Made by a program: the position numbers and the translations under genes
In this document: positions 25,844-34,751 of the stretch, piece after piece
Position numbering within the stretch: the stretch's first letter is position 1
How the letters are laid out: every line of letters starts with the position of its first letter
Assembly: GCA_023390655.1 (NCBI GenBank)
Contig: JAEWCL010000020.1
Span: 124,001-188,000, forward strand
DNA: 64,000 nt
Direction: 5' to 3'
DNA from: Bacillota bacterium
Lineage (GTDB): Bacteria > Bacillota > Clostridia > Christensenellales > CAG-138
The notes under the pieces: model-generated
The model's input: the letters and a program-made list of their open reading frames with translations, nothing else
What the model was told of the DNA's origin: nothing
Databases searched by the model: none

Positions 25844-27169
25844 ATGGCGACCGTTGAAACACTTGAGAATAAAAAGGTAAAGCTTACGGTAGAGGTAAGT
25901 AAAGAAGCATTCGCAGAGGCGTTGCAGCAGGCATACCAGAAGTCCAAAGGGCGCTACAATGTACCGGGCTTCCGCAAGGGAAAAGCGCCGCGCAAGATGA
26001 TTGAAACCATGTACGGCGAAGGCGTATTTTATGAGGATGCGTTTGAACTCGTATATGCTGACGCGTATGATAAGGCCGTTGAAGAACATCACATTGATCC
26101 TGTGGAGCGCCCTGATATCTCCATTGAGAAGATCGGCGTAGAGGAAGGCGTTGTGTTTACCGCTGAAGTTGCCGTTCGCCCCGAGGTTTCGCTGGGCGAG
26201 TATAAGGGTATAGAAATAAAGAACAGAGCGTATACTGTGGAAGACTCTGAACTGGATGCACTTCTTGAGCAGGAGCGCGAAAAGGTAGCACGCTATGTCG
26301 AAATGGAACGTCCTGTGGAAAACGGAGACCGTGTCCTGCTCGACTATTCCGGCAGCGTAGACGGCGTGAAGTTTGAAGGCGGCACCGCCGAGGACCAAAC
26401 GCTTGAAATCGGCTCCGGCACGTTTATCCCCGGCTTTGAAGAGCAGCTTGTCGGCATGCAAAAAGATGAGGAAAAGGATATTACCGTTACGTTCCCTGAA
26501 GAATACCATGCAGAAGAGTTGAAGGGTAAGGCAGCGGTGTTTGCAGTAAAGATCAAGGGCATCCAGAAAAAGGAACTTCCGGAGCTTGACGATGAGTTCG
26601 CAAAGGATATTTCCGAATTCGATACGCTTGAAGAGTTCCGCGCGGACAAGCGCAAGCAGCTTGAAGAGCGCAATACCCAGCGCGCCAAGGCGGAGATGGA
26701 AGATGAAGCCATCAAGGTTGCGGCCGCGAACGCGTCGTTTGATGTGCCTGCTGCCATGACGGAGCGCCAGATGGACTATATGCTCCAGGATATCGCCTAT
26801 CGTCTTTCGATGTCCGGCCTGAAGCTTGAGCAGTATTGCCAGTACATGGGTACGGATGTGCAGACACTGCGCGAAGGCTATCGTCAGGAAGCCGAGCAGC
26901 GCGTGCGTGCGCAGCTGGTGCTTGAGGCGGTTGCAAAGGCAGAAAACGTGGAAGCCACCGAAGAGGAGCTTGCCCATGAGATCGAGCATTATGCCGGCCA
27001 TGCGGGCAAGGAGGCTGAGGAATTCAAGGCCACCCTCAAGGATCAGGATATGGACTATTTCAAAGAGCGTATCGTCGTGCAGAAGACCATCGATCTTCTC
27101 GTGGCGAACGCCAAACTTGTGGAGAAGGCGGATAACGAGGAAGAAGGAGCAGAAGGCTCCGAGGCCTGA
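25844..27169 (+). CDS. tig: trigger factor
   Basis: A 441-aa ribosome-associated chaperone and peptidyl-prolyl isomerase. The N-terminal ribosome-binding domain contains GFRKGKAP (the L23-binding loop), then an FKBP-type PPIase domain (NGDRVLLDYSGSVDG to FIPGFEEQLVGM), then the helical C-terminal arms ending in an acidic tail. ATG 25844 has GGAGG six bases upstream; the frame is open back to 25805 without support. A weak promoter (TTGCAT, 17 bases, TAAGAT) lies at 25756-25784. Followed by clpP and clpX, the common Firmicute order. Confidence 0.97.
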   Translation: MATVETLENKKVKLTVEVSKEAFAEALQQAYQKSKGRYNVPGFRKGKAPRKMIETMYGEGVFYEDAFELVYADAYDKAVEEHHIDPVERPDISIEKIGVEEGVVFTAEVAVRPEVSLGEYKGIEIKNRAYTVEDSELDALLEQEREKVARYVEMERPVENGDRVLLDYSGSVDGVKFEGGTAEDQTLEIGSGTFIPGFEEQLVGMQKDEEKDITVTFPEEYHAEELKGKAAVFAVKIKGIQKKELPELDDEFAKDISEFDTLEEFRADKRKQLEERNTQRAKAEMEDEAIKVAAANASFDVPAAMTERQMDYMLQDIAYRLSMSGLKLEQYCQYMGTDVQTLREGYRQEAEQRVRAQLVLEAVAKAENVEATEEELAHEIEHYAGHAGKEAEEFKATLKDQDMDYFKERIVVQKTIDLLVANAKLVEKADNEEEGAEGSEA

Positions 27170-27234
27170 TAGGGTTCAGGCAAACATCGTTTTCGCCTTG
27201 CAGAAAGATAGAGGATATAAGGAGGAAAACGGGT

Positions 27235-27819
27235 ATGAGTTTAATCCCAATGGTCGTAGAGCAAACCAATCGCGGCGAGCGTTCTTACGATATTTATTCA
27301 CGCCTGCTCAAGGACCGCATTGTGTTCCTGGGCGGCGAGGTAACGGATGACGAGGCAAACCTCATTGTGGCGCAGTTTCTGTTTTTAGAGGCGGAGGACC
27401 CGGATAAGGACATCAGCCTTTATATCAACAGCCCCGGCGGTTCCGTTACGGCCGGTATGGCGATCTATGACACGATGCAGTATATCAAGTGCGATGTTTC
27501 CACCATCTGCATCGGCATGGCCGCCTCCATGGGCGCGTTCCTGCTTGCAGCGGGCGCAAAGGGCAAGCGCAAGGCGCTTCCCAACGCCGAGATCATGATC
27601 CATCAGCCGTCCGGCGGCGCACGCGGCCAGACAACGGATGTGCAGATTCAGGCCGAACGCCTCATCGCCATCAAAAAGTCGCTCAATCAGATTCTTTCCG
27701 ACCGCACGGGCCAGCCGCTTGAGAAAGTGACGCATGACACCGAGCGCGATAACTTCATGACCGCCGAGCAGGCGCTTGCCTATGGCTTGGTGGATCAGAT
27801 CATTCCCCCCAGAAGGTAG
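27235..27819 (+). CDS. clpP: ATP-dependent Clp protease proteolytic subunit
   Basis: A 194-aa serine protease that forms the 14-mer chamber of ClpXP and ClpCP. The catalytic triad is S98 (GMAASMGAF), H123 (IMIHQPSGG) and D172 (TERDNF). AAGGAGG precedes the ATG. It is seven bases upstream of clpX, so protease and unfoldase are made together. Confidence 0.98.
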   Translation: MSLIPMVVEQTNRGERSYDIYSRLLKDRIVFLGGEVTDDEANLIVAQFLFLEAEDPDKDISLYINSPGGSVTAGMAIYDTMQYIKCDVSTICIGMAASMGAFLLAAGAKGKRKALPNAEIMIHQPSGGARGQTTDVQIQAERLIAIKKSLNQILSDRTGQPLEKVTHDTERDNFMTAEQALAYGLVDQIIPPRR

Positions 27820-27826
27820 GTAACGT

Positions 27827-29083
<1,257 letters not shown>

Positions 29084-29098
29084 AAACAGTGTTAATGA

Positions 29099-29127
29099 GA
29101 GGCGGGAGTAATCCCGCCTCTTTTGTT
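29099..29127 (+). terminator. intrinsic terminator after clpX
   Basis: Perfect 9-bp stem GAGGCGGGA / TCCCGCCTC, loop GTAA, then TTTTGTTG. Confidence 0.9.
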
Positions 29128-29129
29128 GT

Positions 29130-29263
29130 CAAAAAGTGGAGATGTCACTTTTTGAGGATCACAGGAAGTAGCTGCCTGTGCCTCACGGTCGGTACTTCCT
29201 GCAAAGAAGCCCTTGCTATTGTAAGGCCATCGCCGCCACCGCGCTTGTCGCGCTGGCGGCAAA
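29130..29263. repeat. cluster of inverted repeats downstream of clpX
   Basis: After the clpX terminator three further inverted repeats follow: CAAAAAGTG / CACTTTTTG (29130-29154), AGGAAGTA / TACTTCCT (about 29163-29200), and a strong GC hairpin around GCCGCCACCGCGC / CGCGCTGGCGGC (29233-29262). The frame spanning them codes nothing recognisable. It could be a structured RNA or a degraded mobile repeat. Confidence 0.4.
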
Positions 29264-29377
29264 TGAAAGCCTCCGGACAAGTCCCAGGAGCTTTTGATAA
29301 GCGGAAATCATCCAATCTTGCCTATTTCACGTATGAAGATCGTATCCCTTCCACAAACTACGCCCGAGGTGAGAATA

Positions 29378-29554
29378 ATGGAACAACGCTATTCGGATAT
29401 GCACGCGCTGCTCAAAAGTGATGCGCAGGCGTGGAAGTACTTTAACATGCTGCCGGATTACGTGCGGGATCAGATCAGCTCGCGCGCATCCAATGTGCGG
29501 TCGTTTTCCAGCCTTCAGGCGTATGCGGAAAACCTGCTGCGCGGAGATATCTAG
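29378..29554 (+). CDS. conserved small protein, 58 aa
   Basis: A 58-aa protein beginning MEQRYSDMHALLKSD, with a core FNMLPDYVRDQISSRA and a helical end SLQAYAENLLRGDI. Proteins of this shape occur in many gut Clostridia (recollection); the role is unknown. It has no signal peptide or membrane segment and looks all-helical. ATG 29378 has AGGTGAG upstream; the longer frame to 29294 runs into non-coding hairpin sequence. It stands alone between two terminators. Confidence 0.65.
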   Translation: MEQRYSDMHALLKSDAQAWKYFNMLPDYVRDQISSRASNVRSFSSLQAYAENLLRGDI

Positions 29555-29620
29555 GCCGCAGCGCGGAGCGGCAGGCGGCAAACAACAGGATATGATTCTT
29601 TTTCCCCGATACCCTTTTCA

Positions 29621-29664
29621 AACGGAGCCGTGGACAAACCTCAATGTCCACGGCTTCGTTTTGA
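29621..29664 (+). terminator. intrinsic terminator after the 58-aa gene
   Basis: 15-bp stem AACGGAGCCGTGGAC / GTCCACGGCTTCGTT (one G-T pair), 10-base loop, followed by TTTG. Confidence 0.8.
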
Positions 29665-29792
29665 AAATAGTACTTCAGAGAACAGATGGAATGCGGATTT
29701 GCAGCAAAAGAAGCCCGTCTCCGGTTTTTTCTTTTTTATCAACTATTTAATCAAATAATTTAAAAATTATATTAATAATATTAATTTTATTA

Positions 29793-29821
29793 TTGATATT
29801 TTTAACTGGAGCGCATATAAT
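29793..29821 (+). promoter_or_regulatory. strong promoter of the DUF2089 operon
   Basis: TTGATA at 29793-29798, 17-base spacer, perfect TATAAT at 29816-29821. A ~60-base stretch of almost pure A/T lies directly upstream (29738-29800), as expected of an UP element. Confidence 0.8.
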
Positions 29822-29845
29822 GAAACTGTAAAAAGGAGGAACGAT

Positions 29846-30229
29846 ATGAGCTATCAGCCACCTACCAAATGTCCGGTATGCCAAACGCCGCTGCGCATCA
29901 CAAAGCTTGCCTGCCCATCCTGCAAGACGGAGCTTTCCGGCAGCTTCGTGCCATGCAAGTATTGCGCGCTGGATGAAAAGCAGCAGATGTTCCTGGAGAC
30001 GTTTTTGAAGTCCAGAGGAAACATCAAGGATGTGGAGCGCACGCTCGGCATTTCCTACCCCACCGTAAAAGGTCTCCTGGATGAACTGTTGCGCACGCTT
30101 TACCCGGATATGGCCGTGCAGAAAGAGGAGACGTTAAAGGTATCGGATGTATTGGATCAATTGGAGAAAAAAGAAATCACTGCCCGGGAGGCAGCAACAT
30201 TATTGGCGCAATTGAAAGGAGAAGGATAA
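29846..30229 (+). CDS. DUF2089 zinc-ribbon/HTH protein
   Basis: A 127-aa protein of the DUF2089 family. An N-terminal zinc ribbon with five visible cysteines in CxxC-type pairs (KCPVCQTP, ACPSCKTE, CKYC) precedes a helix-turn-helix region (FLKSRGNIKDVERTLGISYPTVKGLLDELL), and a SHOCT-like C-terminus (VLDQLEKKEITAREAATLL). Probably a transcription factor; being first in the operon it may regulate it (inference). AAAGGAGG precedes ATG 29846. The next gene begins one base after its stop. Confidence 0.8.
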   Translation: MSYQPPTKCPVCQTPLRITKLACPSCKTELSGSFVPCKYCALDEKQQMFLETFLKSRGNIKDVERTLGISYPTVKGLLDELLRTLYPDMAVQKEETLKVSDVLDQLEKKEITAREAATLLAQLKGEG

Positions 30230-30230
30230 C

Positions 30231-30659
30231 ATGGAAGCAACAGATCGGGCACGTATTTTGAACTTGCTCAAAGAAGGACACATAACGGTTGAGGAAGCGG
30301 AGGAGCTTTTGCGCGCACTGGAACAGCCGGAGGCCACGGCTTCCGCACCCGTGGCGCTTAAGGACGCGCGCGGCCGTAAGACCAAGAAACTGCGCGTACA
30401 GGTCGATGCGGGAGAGAACAACCAGAAGGCAAAGGTCAACGTCAACGTCCCCATTTCCATCATCAAAACTATTGGCCCCATCATCGCGAAGAACATGCCC
30501 AAAGAGGCGCAGCAGGAGCTCGACAAAGCGGGGGTAGACCTTGTTGCCATTATGGAAAGCATTGAGACGCTCATTGAAAGCGGCATCGAAGAGGATATCG
30601 TCAATGTGGACATCGGCGATGGGGAAGATATGTCAAAGGTGCGCATCTATGTCGAATAG
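30231..30659 (+). CDS. SHOCT-like domain protein (YvlB/LiaX N-terminal type)
   Basis: A 142-aa soluble protein. Residues 1-30 (RILNLLKEGHITVEEAEELLRAL) form a SHOCT-like bihelical motif as in YvlB and LiaX, which act in cell-envelope stress responses. The rest has VNVNVPISIIKTIGPIIA and ends VNVDIGDGEDMSKVRIYVE. The end of the next protein (VDVDIRDKDESILVKVL) echoes this tail. Second in the DUF2089 cassette, overlapping the next gene. Confidence 0.7.
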   Translation: MEATDRARILNLLKEGHITVEEAEELLRALEQPEATASAPVALKDARGRKTKKLRVQVDAGENNQKAKVNVNVPISIIKTIGPIIAKNMPKEAQQELDKAGVDLVAIMESIETLIESGIEEDIVNVDIGDGEDMSKVRIYVE

Positions 30660-30978
30660 GCCGGTATTCTTCCTGTATACGCGGGTTAGGGTCCGGAAAA
30701 AGGTAAACCTTGTGTTTTTATTTCCGTTTTTCATTCTGTTTGCCTTTGTGGACATACTGGACGATATTGCGCAGCTCATAAAGCTGTTTTCGCCGCGCGC
30801 GGGTACCTTGCCGGAAACAGGGGAGAAGCATACGGCGGCGGCATGGGTCGCAAGTATCACAGGAATCCTGTTGGACCTTACCTGGGAGCTTGCCATGAAG
30901 ACCGGGCCGCTAGACCTTGTGGATGTGGATATTCGGGATAAGGATGAGTCGATCCTGGTAAAAGTGCTGACGCGTTAG
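30649..30978 (+). CDS. small membrane protein of the DUF2089 cassette
   Basis: A 109-aa protein starting MSNRPVFFLYTRVRVRKKVN, with one clear membrane helix (LVFLFPFFILFAFVDIL) and a C-terminal segment VDVDIRDKDESILVKVL resembling the end of the preceding SHOCT-like protein. No named family is recognised. Its ATG at 30649 overlaps the upstream stop, so translation is coupled; a role in the envelope alongside its neighbours is inference. Confidence 0.65.
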   Translation: MSNRPVFFLYTRVRVRKKVNLVFLFPFFILFAFVDILDDIAQLIKLFSPRAGTLPETGEKHTAAAWVASITGILLDLTWELAMKTGPLDLVDVDIRDKDESILVKVLTR

Positions 30979-30989
30979 GGAGAAACACG

Positions 30990-31340
30990 ATGAAATTGCT
31001 GATAAAACTGATCATTTGCTTTGGGGCGCTCATCATCACCGCCTATGCGTTTCCCTCGCATGTGGCTGCACAAGGCGGCATCGCAACGCTCACCGCCGCG
31101 GCGGTCATCCTGTGGCTGATCAATCTTGTGTTAAAGCCCCTGCTGCAGGCGCTATGCCTGCCTGTTACGCTGATTACAATGGGATTGTTCTTCTTTGTGG
31201 TAAACGCGTGGATGGTGGGCATAACGGACGCCATATTGCCCGGCCTCTCCATAGAAGGCTTCTGGATCAGGCTGTTCACGGCGTTTCTGGTATCCGTTGG
31301 GAATGCGCTGCTATTATCCGGCCGGAAGGCGTGCAAGTAG
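30990..31340 (+). CDS. phage-holin-like membrane protein (YvlD family)
   Basis: A 116-aa protein with four membrane helices and the family motif NLVLKPLLQALCLPVTLITMG (LKPLL-x-x-x-x-x-P in YvlD-like proteins). These are chromosomal envelope proteins, not phage holins, and sit in YvlABCD-type stress operons in Bacillus. Last gene of the DUF2089 cassette, 11 bases after the previous stop, and followed by a terminator. Confidence 0.8.
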   Translation: MKLLIKLIICFGALIITAYAFPSHVAAQGGIATLTAAAVILWLINLVLKPLLQALCLPVTLITMGLFFFVVNAWMVGITDAILPGLSIEGFWIRLFTAFLVSVGNALLLSGRKACK

Positions 31341-31370
31341 GGCTTAGGATCAATGATGTTTTATAGAAGA

Positions 31371-31415
31371 AAAAAGGCATGAGCCCGTTTGCAACACGGC
31401 GCCCATGCCTTTTTG
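31371..31415 (+). terminator. intrinsic terminator after the DUF2089 cassette
   Basis: 11-bp stem AAAAAGGCATG / CATGCCTTTTT with a GCC/GGC inner pairing. Confidence 0.85.
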
Positions 31416-31506
31416 TATGTGCCGTTTCATCTTTATGCCCCGGTTGATTTTGGGCGTTTTTGTTTATAATCCTACTATCAGAAACGCTACAAAGGAGGGA
31501 TATCCC

Positions 31507-31719
31507 ATGAAGCTCAGCGCAAGGAACCAGATCAAGGGTAAAATCGTATCCATCGACAAAGGTATGGTCAATGCCATTGTAGTAATCGATATCGGCGGCG
31601 GAAACAGGATCAGTTCCAATATCTCCGTAAAGGCTGTGGAAGAGCTTGGGCTTGCGGTAGGGATGAATGCCTACGCCATTATTAAGGCAACGTCGGTCAT
31701 GGTCGGCGTGGACGATTGA
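31507..31719 (+). CDS. molybdenum-pterin binding (Mop/TOBE) protein
   Basis: A 70-aa single-domain molbindin. It begins MKLSARNQIKGKIVSIDKG and ends AYAIIKATSVMVGVDD, the standard Mop fold that binds molybdate or tungstate as a hexamer. AAAGGAGGG precedes the ATG. It stands alone, with no molybdate transporter in the window, so it probably buffers molybdate in the cytosol. Confidence 0.88.
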   Translation: MKLSARNQIKGKIVSIDKGMVNAIVVIDIGGGNRISSNISVKAVEELGLAVGMNAYAIIKATSVMVGVDD

Positions 31720-31754
31720 GGGTAAGCCCCTGCTATGGTAAGATGCGCGGTACA

Positions 31755-31803
31755 GAAAAGCGCAGGCTCACGGGACTGCAATGTCCAGAACCTGCGCTTT
31801 TTC
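31755..31803. terminator. bidirectional terminator between the Mop and collagen-like genes
   Basis: Outer stem GAAAAGCGCAGG / CCTGCGCTTTTTC with an inner GGAC/GTCC pairing; T-rich on both strands, fitting the convergent genes. Confidence 0.82.
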
Positions 31804-31827
31804 ATTCCTTTTTAATACGTATGATGT

Positions 31828-33066
31828 TCATACATTACTCAATTGTACAACGGTTAAAGAGCGATTCAGATAGCCTAAAACAGGGAAATTCGTACTAATA
31901 CTCGCTCCTACTTCATCTCCTGCCGCTAAGGAGGCCTGAACGACAAACGTTGAACTGCTCCTATTGGCGATCTTAAAAAAAGTAGTCGTATCGCCAAAAA
32001 TCGGTGTGCCATTGATCGTAATAATGGCTTGTAAATACGGCTCATCCGGGTCCGGATCCACAGTGGCTTCCGCGTTGATCGATATCGTTATTTGATAAAC
32101 GCCGCTTTCTCCTACCACCAATTCATTACCCGACAGACTCACAGTGATCGTATCCGATAAAGGTCCAACCACGCTAAATGGAACGGGTGTGAATGTTGCC
32201 CCGGGTGTCTCTACACTAGCCCCTCTTAAAGATCCAAAAGCCAAAATGACTTCTCCGGTCGGGCCAGTCGGACCGGTCAGGCCTGTAGGCCCAGTGTCCC
32301 CCGTAGGCCCGGTAAAGCCTGCAGGCCCGGTAAAGCCTGCAGGCCCGGTAAAACCCGTGGGACCGGTAGGCCCGATGAGGCCGGTATCTCCTGTAGGTCC
32401 GGTAGGCCCAATGGGTCCAGTATCACCGGTAGGGCCAGTAAAGCCGGTGGGTCCGGTAGGCCCGATAAGACCGGTATCTCCAGTGGGTCCGGTAGGCCCA
32501 ATGGGCCCGGTAAAGCCCGTAGGCCCGGTAGGCCCGATGAGGCCGGTATCTCCTGTAGGTCCGGTAGGCCCAATGGGTCCGGTAAAACCCGTAGGCCCGG
32601 TAAAGCCAGTGGAACCAGTCGGCCCGGTCGGACCAATGGGGCCGGTAGGCCCAGCGATTTCATCCTCCGTCTCTCCGATGACAGCAAGGCTGGCTTTTAC
32701 ATTGACTGTGGTGGAAAAGAAGACGATACCGGCGGAATTGTTTTTCAGTTCCACAGTTACGGGGGCAGCAGCTACCTCAATGACGCCCACCCCCACAACC
32801 TCCCCCGTCTTGAGGGGGGAATTTCCTACAATGAAATCGCCCTGGGAGGAGGTTAAAACAAAGCTGACGTTATTGGAAGCGGCAGATTGTGTGGAAACCC
32901 ACCAGTCAAATTCATATCTGCCCGCTTCAAGCAGCGTCACAATGCCTGTTGCGCTATTATAAGCAATGTTTCCGGAAGAAATGAGCGTGGCATCAAATAC
33001 CACGGTGTCATTTGCGGCAATGCTTCCGGCCACTGTACGTTCCACTTGCAAAGAAATGTTGCTCAT
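31828..33066 (-). CDS. collagen-like surface or exosporium protein
   Basis: A 412-aa protein in three parts. Residues 1-138 form a beta-rich N-terminal domain. Residues 139-273 are 45 uninterrupted Gly-X-Y triplets, mostly GPT, GFT and GDT, as in BclA-type glycoproteins, whose threonines are glycosylated. Residues 274-412 form a C-terminal beta-sandwich resembling C1q/TNF-like trimerising heads. No signal peptide is seen, which is normal for spore-surface collagens made in the mother cell. AAGGAGT lies 9 bases before ATG 33066. Location on the spore is inference. Confidence 0.82.
   Translation of the reverse strand: MSNISLQVERTVAGSIAANDTVVFDATLISSGNIAYNSATGIVTLLEAGRYEFDWWVSTQSAASNNVSFVLTSSQGDFIVGNSPLKTGEVVGVGVIEVAAAPVTVELKNNSAGIVFFSTTVNVKASLAVIGETEDEIAGPTGPIGPTGPTGSTGFTGPTGFTGPIGPTGPTGDTGLIGPTGPTGFTGPIGPTGPTGDTGLIGPTGPTGFTGPTGDTGPIGPTGPTGDTGLIGPTGPTGFTGPAGFTGPAGFTGPTGDTGPTGLTGPTGPTGEVILAFGSLRGASVETPGATFTPVPFSVVGPLSDTITVSLSGNELVVGESGVYQITISINAEATVDPDPDEPYLQAIITINGTPIFGDTTTFFKIANRSSSTFVVQASLAAGDEVGASISTNFPVLGYLNRSLTVVQLSNV
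32248..32652 (-). repeat. Gly-X-Thr collagen repeat with a 72-bp internal unit
   Basis: The collagen region contains an eight-triplet unit (GPI GPT GPT GDT GLI GPT GPT GFT) at residues 163-186, 187-210 and 217-240, i.e. DNA 32509-32580, 32437-32508 and 32347-32418. The units differ mainly at third codon positions. Such tandem repeats can change length by slippage. Confidence 0.85.
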
Positions 33067-33396
33067 TACTTTACTCCTTATTGGTAATTTGTTGAAAATT
33101 AGCCGTTATGCCAATCCAACTTATACTTGTGTGCCATAAATGCTTTACTGCAATATATGCAAAGTAACCCCCGTTTGTTTTGCCATAAAATCAACATATA
33201 ACAAACACCCGCCGGCTTTCTGCTGAGGGGTGACGGAGCATCTGATAGCCGGGCCGCCTCACACATCAGAAAATCCGGCGCGCGGATGCAAAGCGCCCGC
33301 AGCAAAACGCTGCGGGCGTTTGTGATGACGGACGGTAGTCCCGTCCTGATTTTGTAACACTTTCAGGTGGAGGCAGGGGACCTTAAGCAGTCCGCT
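33067..33396. other. intergenic region between the collagen-like gene and the MFS gene
   Basis: Both flanking genes are on the minus strand. The half next to the collagen-like start is AT-rich and should hold its promoter, but I found no convincing sigma-A, sigma-E or sigma-K pair. The other half holds the hairpin at 33294-33318 and otherwise nothing recognisable. Confidence 0.5.
33291..33322. terminator. hairpin downstream of the MFS gene
   Basis: Perfect 10-bp stem CGCCCGCAGC / GCTGCGGGCG with loop AAAAC. The T-runs are short on both strands, so termination is likely but not certain. Confidence 0.5.
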
Positions 33397-34704
33397 TTAT
33401 GCTGTTAATTTCTGCTCCGGAATGACCTCCTCGCCCTTGACCTTCAGCGGCAATGTAACGGCCAGACAGACGGAAATGAGGTAAACCACAAGGCAGAAAA
33501 TCAGAGCGGGGATGTACGAGCCGAAGTTATCCTTAAACCACGCCCCCATAAAGGTACCGAAGGAGGGGCCGATGCCCATGACGATCAAGGTTGCAAGCCC
33601 CCAGATGCGCCCAAGCGAAGCGCCGCCAAATATGGAGCCGGCATAGCCCGCGCATCCTCCGGGCTCAATGCCCCAGTAGATGGCGAGGAGAACCATGGCA
33701 GCAATGCACAGCGGCAGGCTCTTTGTCAGAAGGAGTATTACGCCCGCAGCGCCGCAAATCGGCCCGATGATCAGCATGAGCTTGCGCGCCTTGCGCTCGT
33801 TTCCAAAAGTCTTTACAAGGCGGTCGGATATCTTGCCGGTGAGCGGCATTGCAAAAATGCCCGCAATACCGATAATCATATAGATATTGGAGGATTGCCC
33901 GAGATCCATGCCCATATCGGTCTGGAAAAAGCTGACCACCTGGGACCAAACCAGGAATTCAGCCGCCATAGCGGTCAGGAAGCAAAGGATGACGGCCCAG
34001 ATGGCATAGGTCTTAAAAGCCTCGCCCACCGTCCACACCTTCTTGCCCGAAGCGGCGCCTTTTTTTGCGCTATCCGCGCCAAAGGCTTCCACACCGTATT
34101 GATCCGGGGTTTTCTTTGCAATCGAGGCTGCAATGACGAGGAAGATCGCCATAATCACGGCAAGAATCTTCATGCCAACGCGCCAGCCCATGCTGACAAG
34201 GACGCTCTTTAAAACCAGGGTCAGCAGCAACTGCGCCATAGGCGCGCCCATAAAGGCAAACCCCCACATGGTGCCATAGCGGGCGCCTACATACCACTTC
34301 CTGCATGAAACGGTGGAGGAAACCCATAACATACCGGTACCGACGCCCGCGAACAGCCCGTAGGTAAACAGGTACACATAGAAGCCGGAAGGGGTTGCCA
34401 CGTTAACAAGAGAGGTCAGGAAGAAGCCGAGGAAGCAGCAGACCGCGCCGATGGCGTAGGTAGGCCTGCAGCCCCGCTTATCGACCAGGGAACCGCTGAA
34501 AAAGGCGGTCACCGCGTAAACGGTCATCATGATGCAGTAGCCAAGGGACGTTTGGAGGGTGGTCCATCCGGTGTCGGCAATGATCATCTTCTGCATAATC
34601 GAGAAGCTGGAGCGATAGCCGAACAGGCAGAAAATCGCCAGCCAGGCGGAAGCCACAGTCATCAGGCCGTAATTTTTGGCCTGTTTTTCAGAGATAGACA
34701 TCAT
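33397..34704 (-). CDS. MFS transporter of the hpd cluster
   Basis: A 435-aa, 12-helix major facilitator transporter resembling oxalate/formate antiporter-type MFS proteins. It has the loop 2-3 motif GSLVDKRGCRPTYAIG and a central cytosolic loop near residues 200-225. It is the last gene downstream of hpdB-hpdC-hpdA, 47 bases after hpdA. MFS genes commonly accompany arylacetate decarboxylases, so uptake of 4-hydroxyphenylacetate (or exchange for product) is the likely job; this is inference. Start ATG 34704 follows GGAGG by ten bases; ATG 34701 is also possible. Confidence 0.85.
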   Translation of the reverse strand: MMSISEKQAKNYGLMTVASAWLAIFCLFGYRSSFSIMQKMIIADTGWTTLQTSLGYCIMMTVYAVTAFFSGSLVDKRGCRPTYAIGAVCCFLGFFLTSLVNVATPSGFYVYLFTYGLFAGVGTGMLWVSSTVSCRKWYVGARYGTMWGFAFMGAPMAQLLLTLVLKSVLVSMGWRVGMKILAVIMAIFLVIAASIAKKTPDQYGVEAFGADSAKKGAASGKKVWTVGEAFKTYAIWAVILCFLTAMAAEFLVWSQVVSFFQTDMGMDLGQSSNIYMIIGIAGIFAMPLTGKISDRLVKTFGNERKARKLMLIIGPICGAAGVILLLTKSLPLCIAAMVLLAIYWGIEPGGCAGYAGSIFGGASLGRIWGLATLIVMGIGPSFGTFMGAWFKDNFGSYIPALIFCLVVYLISVCLAVTLPLKVKGEEVIPEQKLTA

Positions 34705-34751
34705 TCGATTTTTTCCTCCATTTACACCTAATTCGGGCTTTTCCCAAAAGA

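Noticed and set aside
29089..29421. 110-aa frame after clpX
   Set aside because: Runs through the clpX terminator and three hairpins and overlaps the better supported 58-aa gene in another frame.
30990..31340. Prophage remnant indicated by a phage holin match
   Set aside because: The YvlD-like family is chromosomal and there are no other phage genes nearby.
32248..32652. Possible CRISPR-like direct repeats
   Set aside because: Units are contiguous, in frame and collagen-coding, with no unique spacers and no cas genes.
32144..32962. 272-aa plus-strand open frame rich in VGPVGP repeats
   Set aside because: It is the antisense of the Gly-X-Y collagen region; the repeats keep the opposite frame open. 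The minus-strand gene has a ribosome binding site and sensible domains at both ends.
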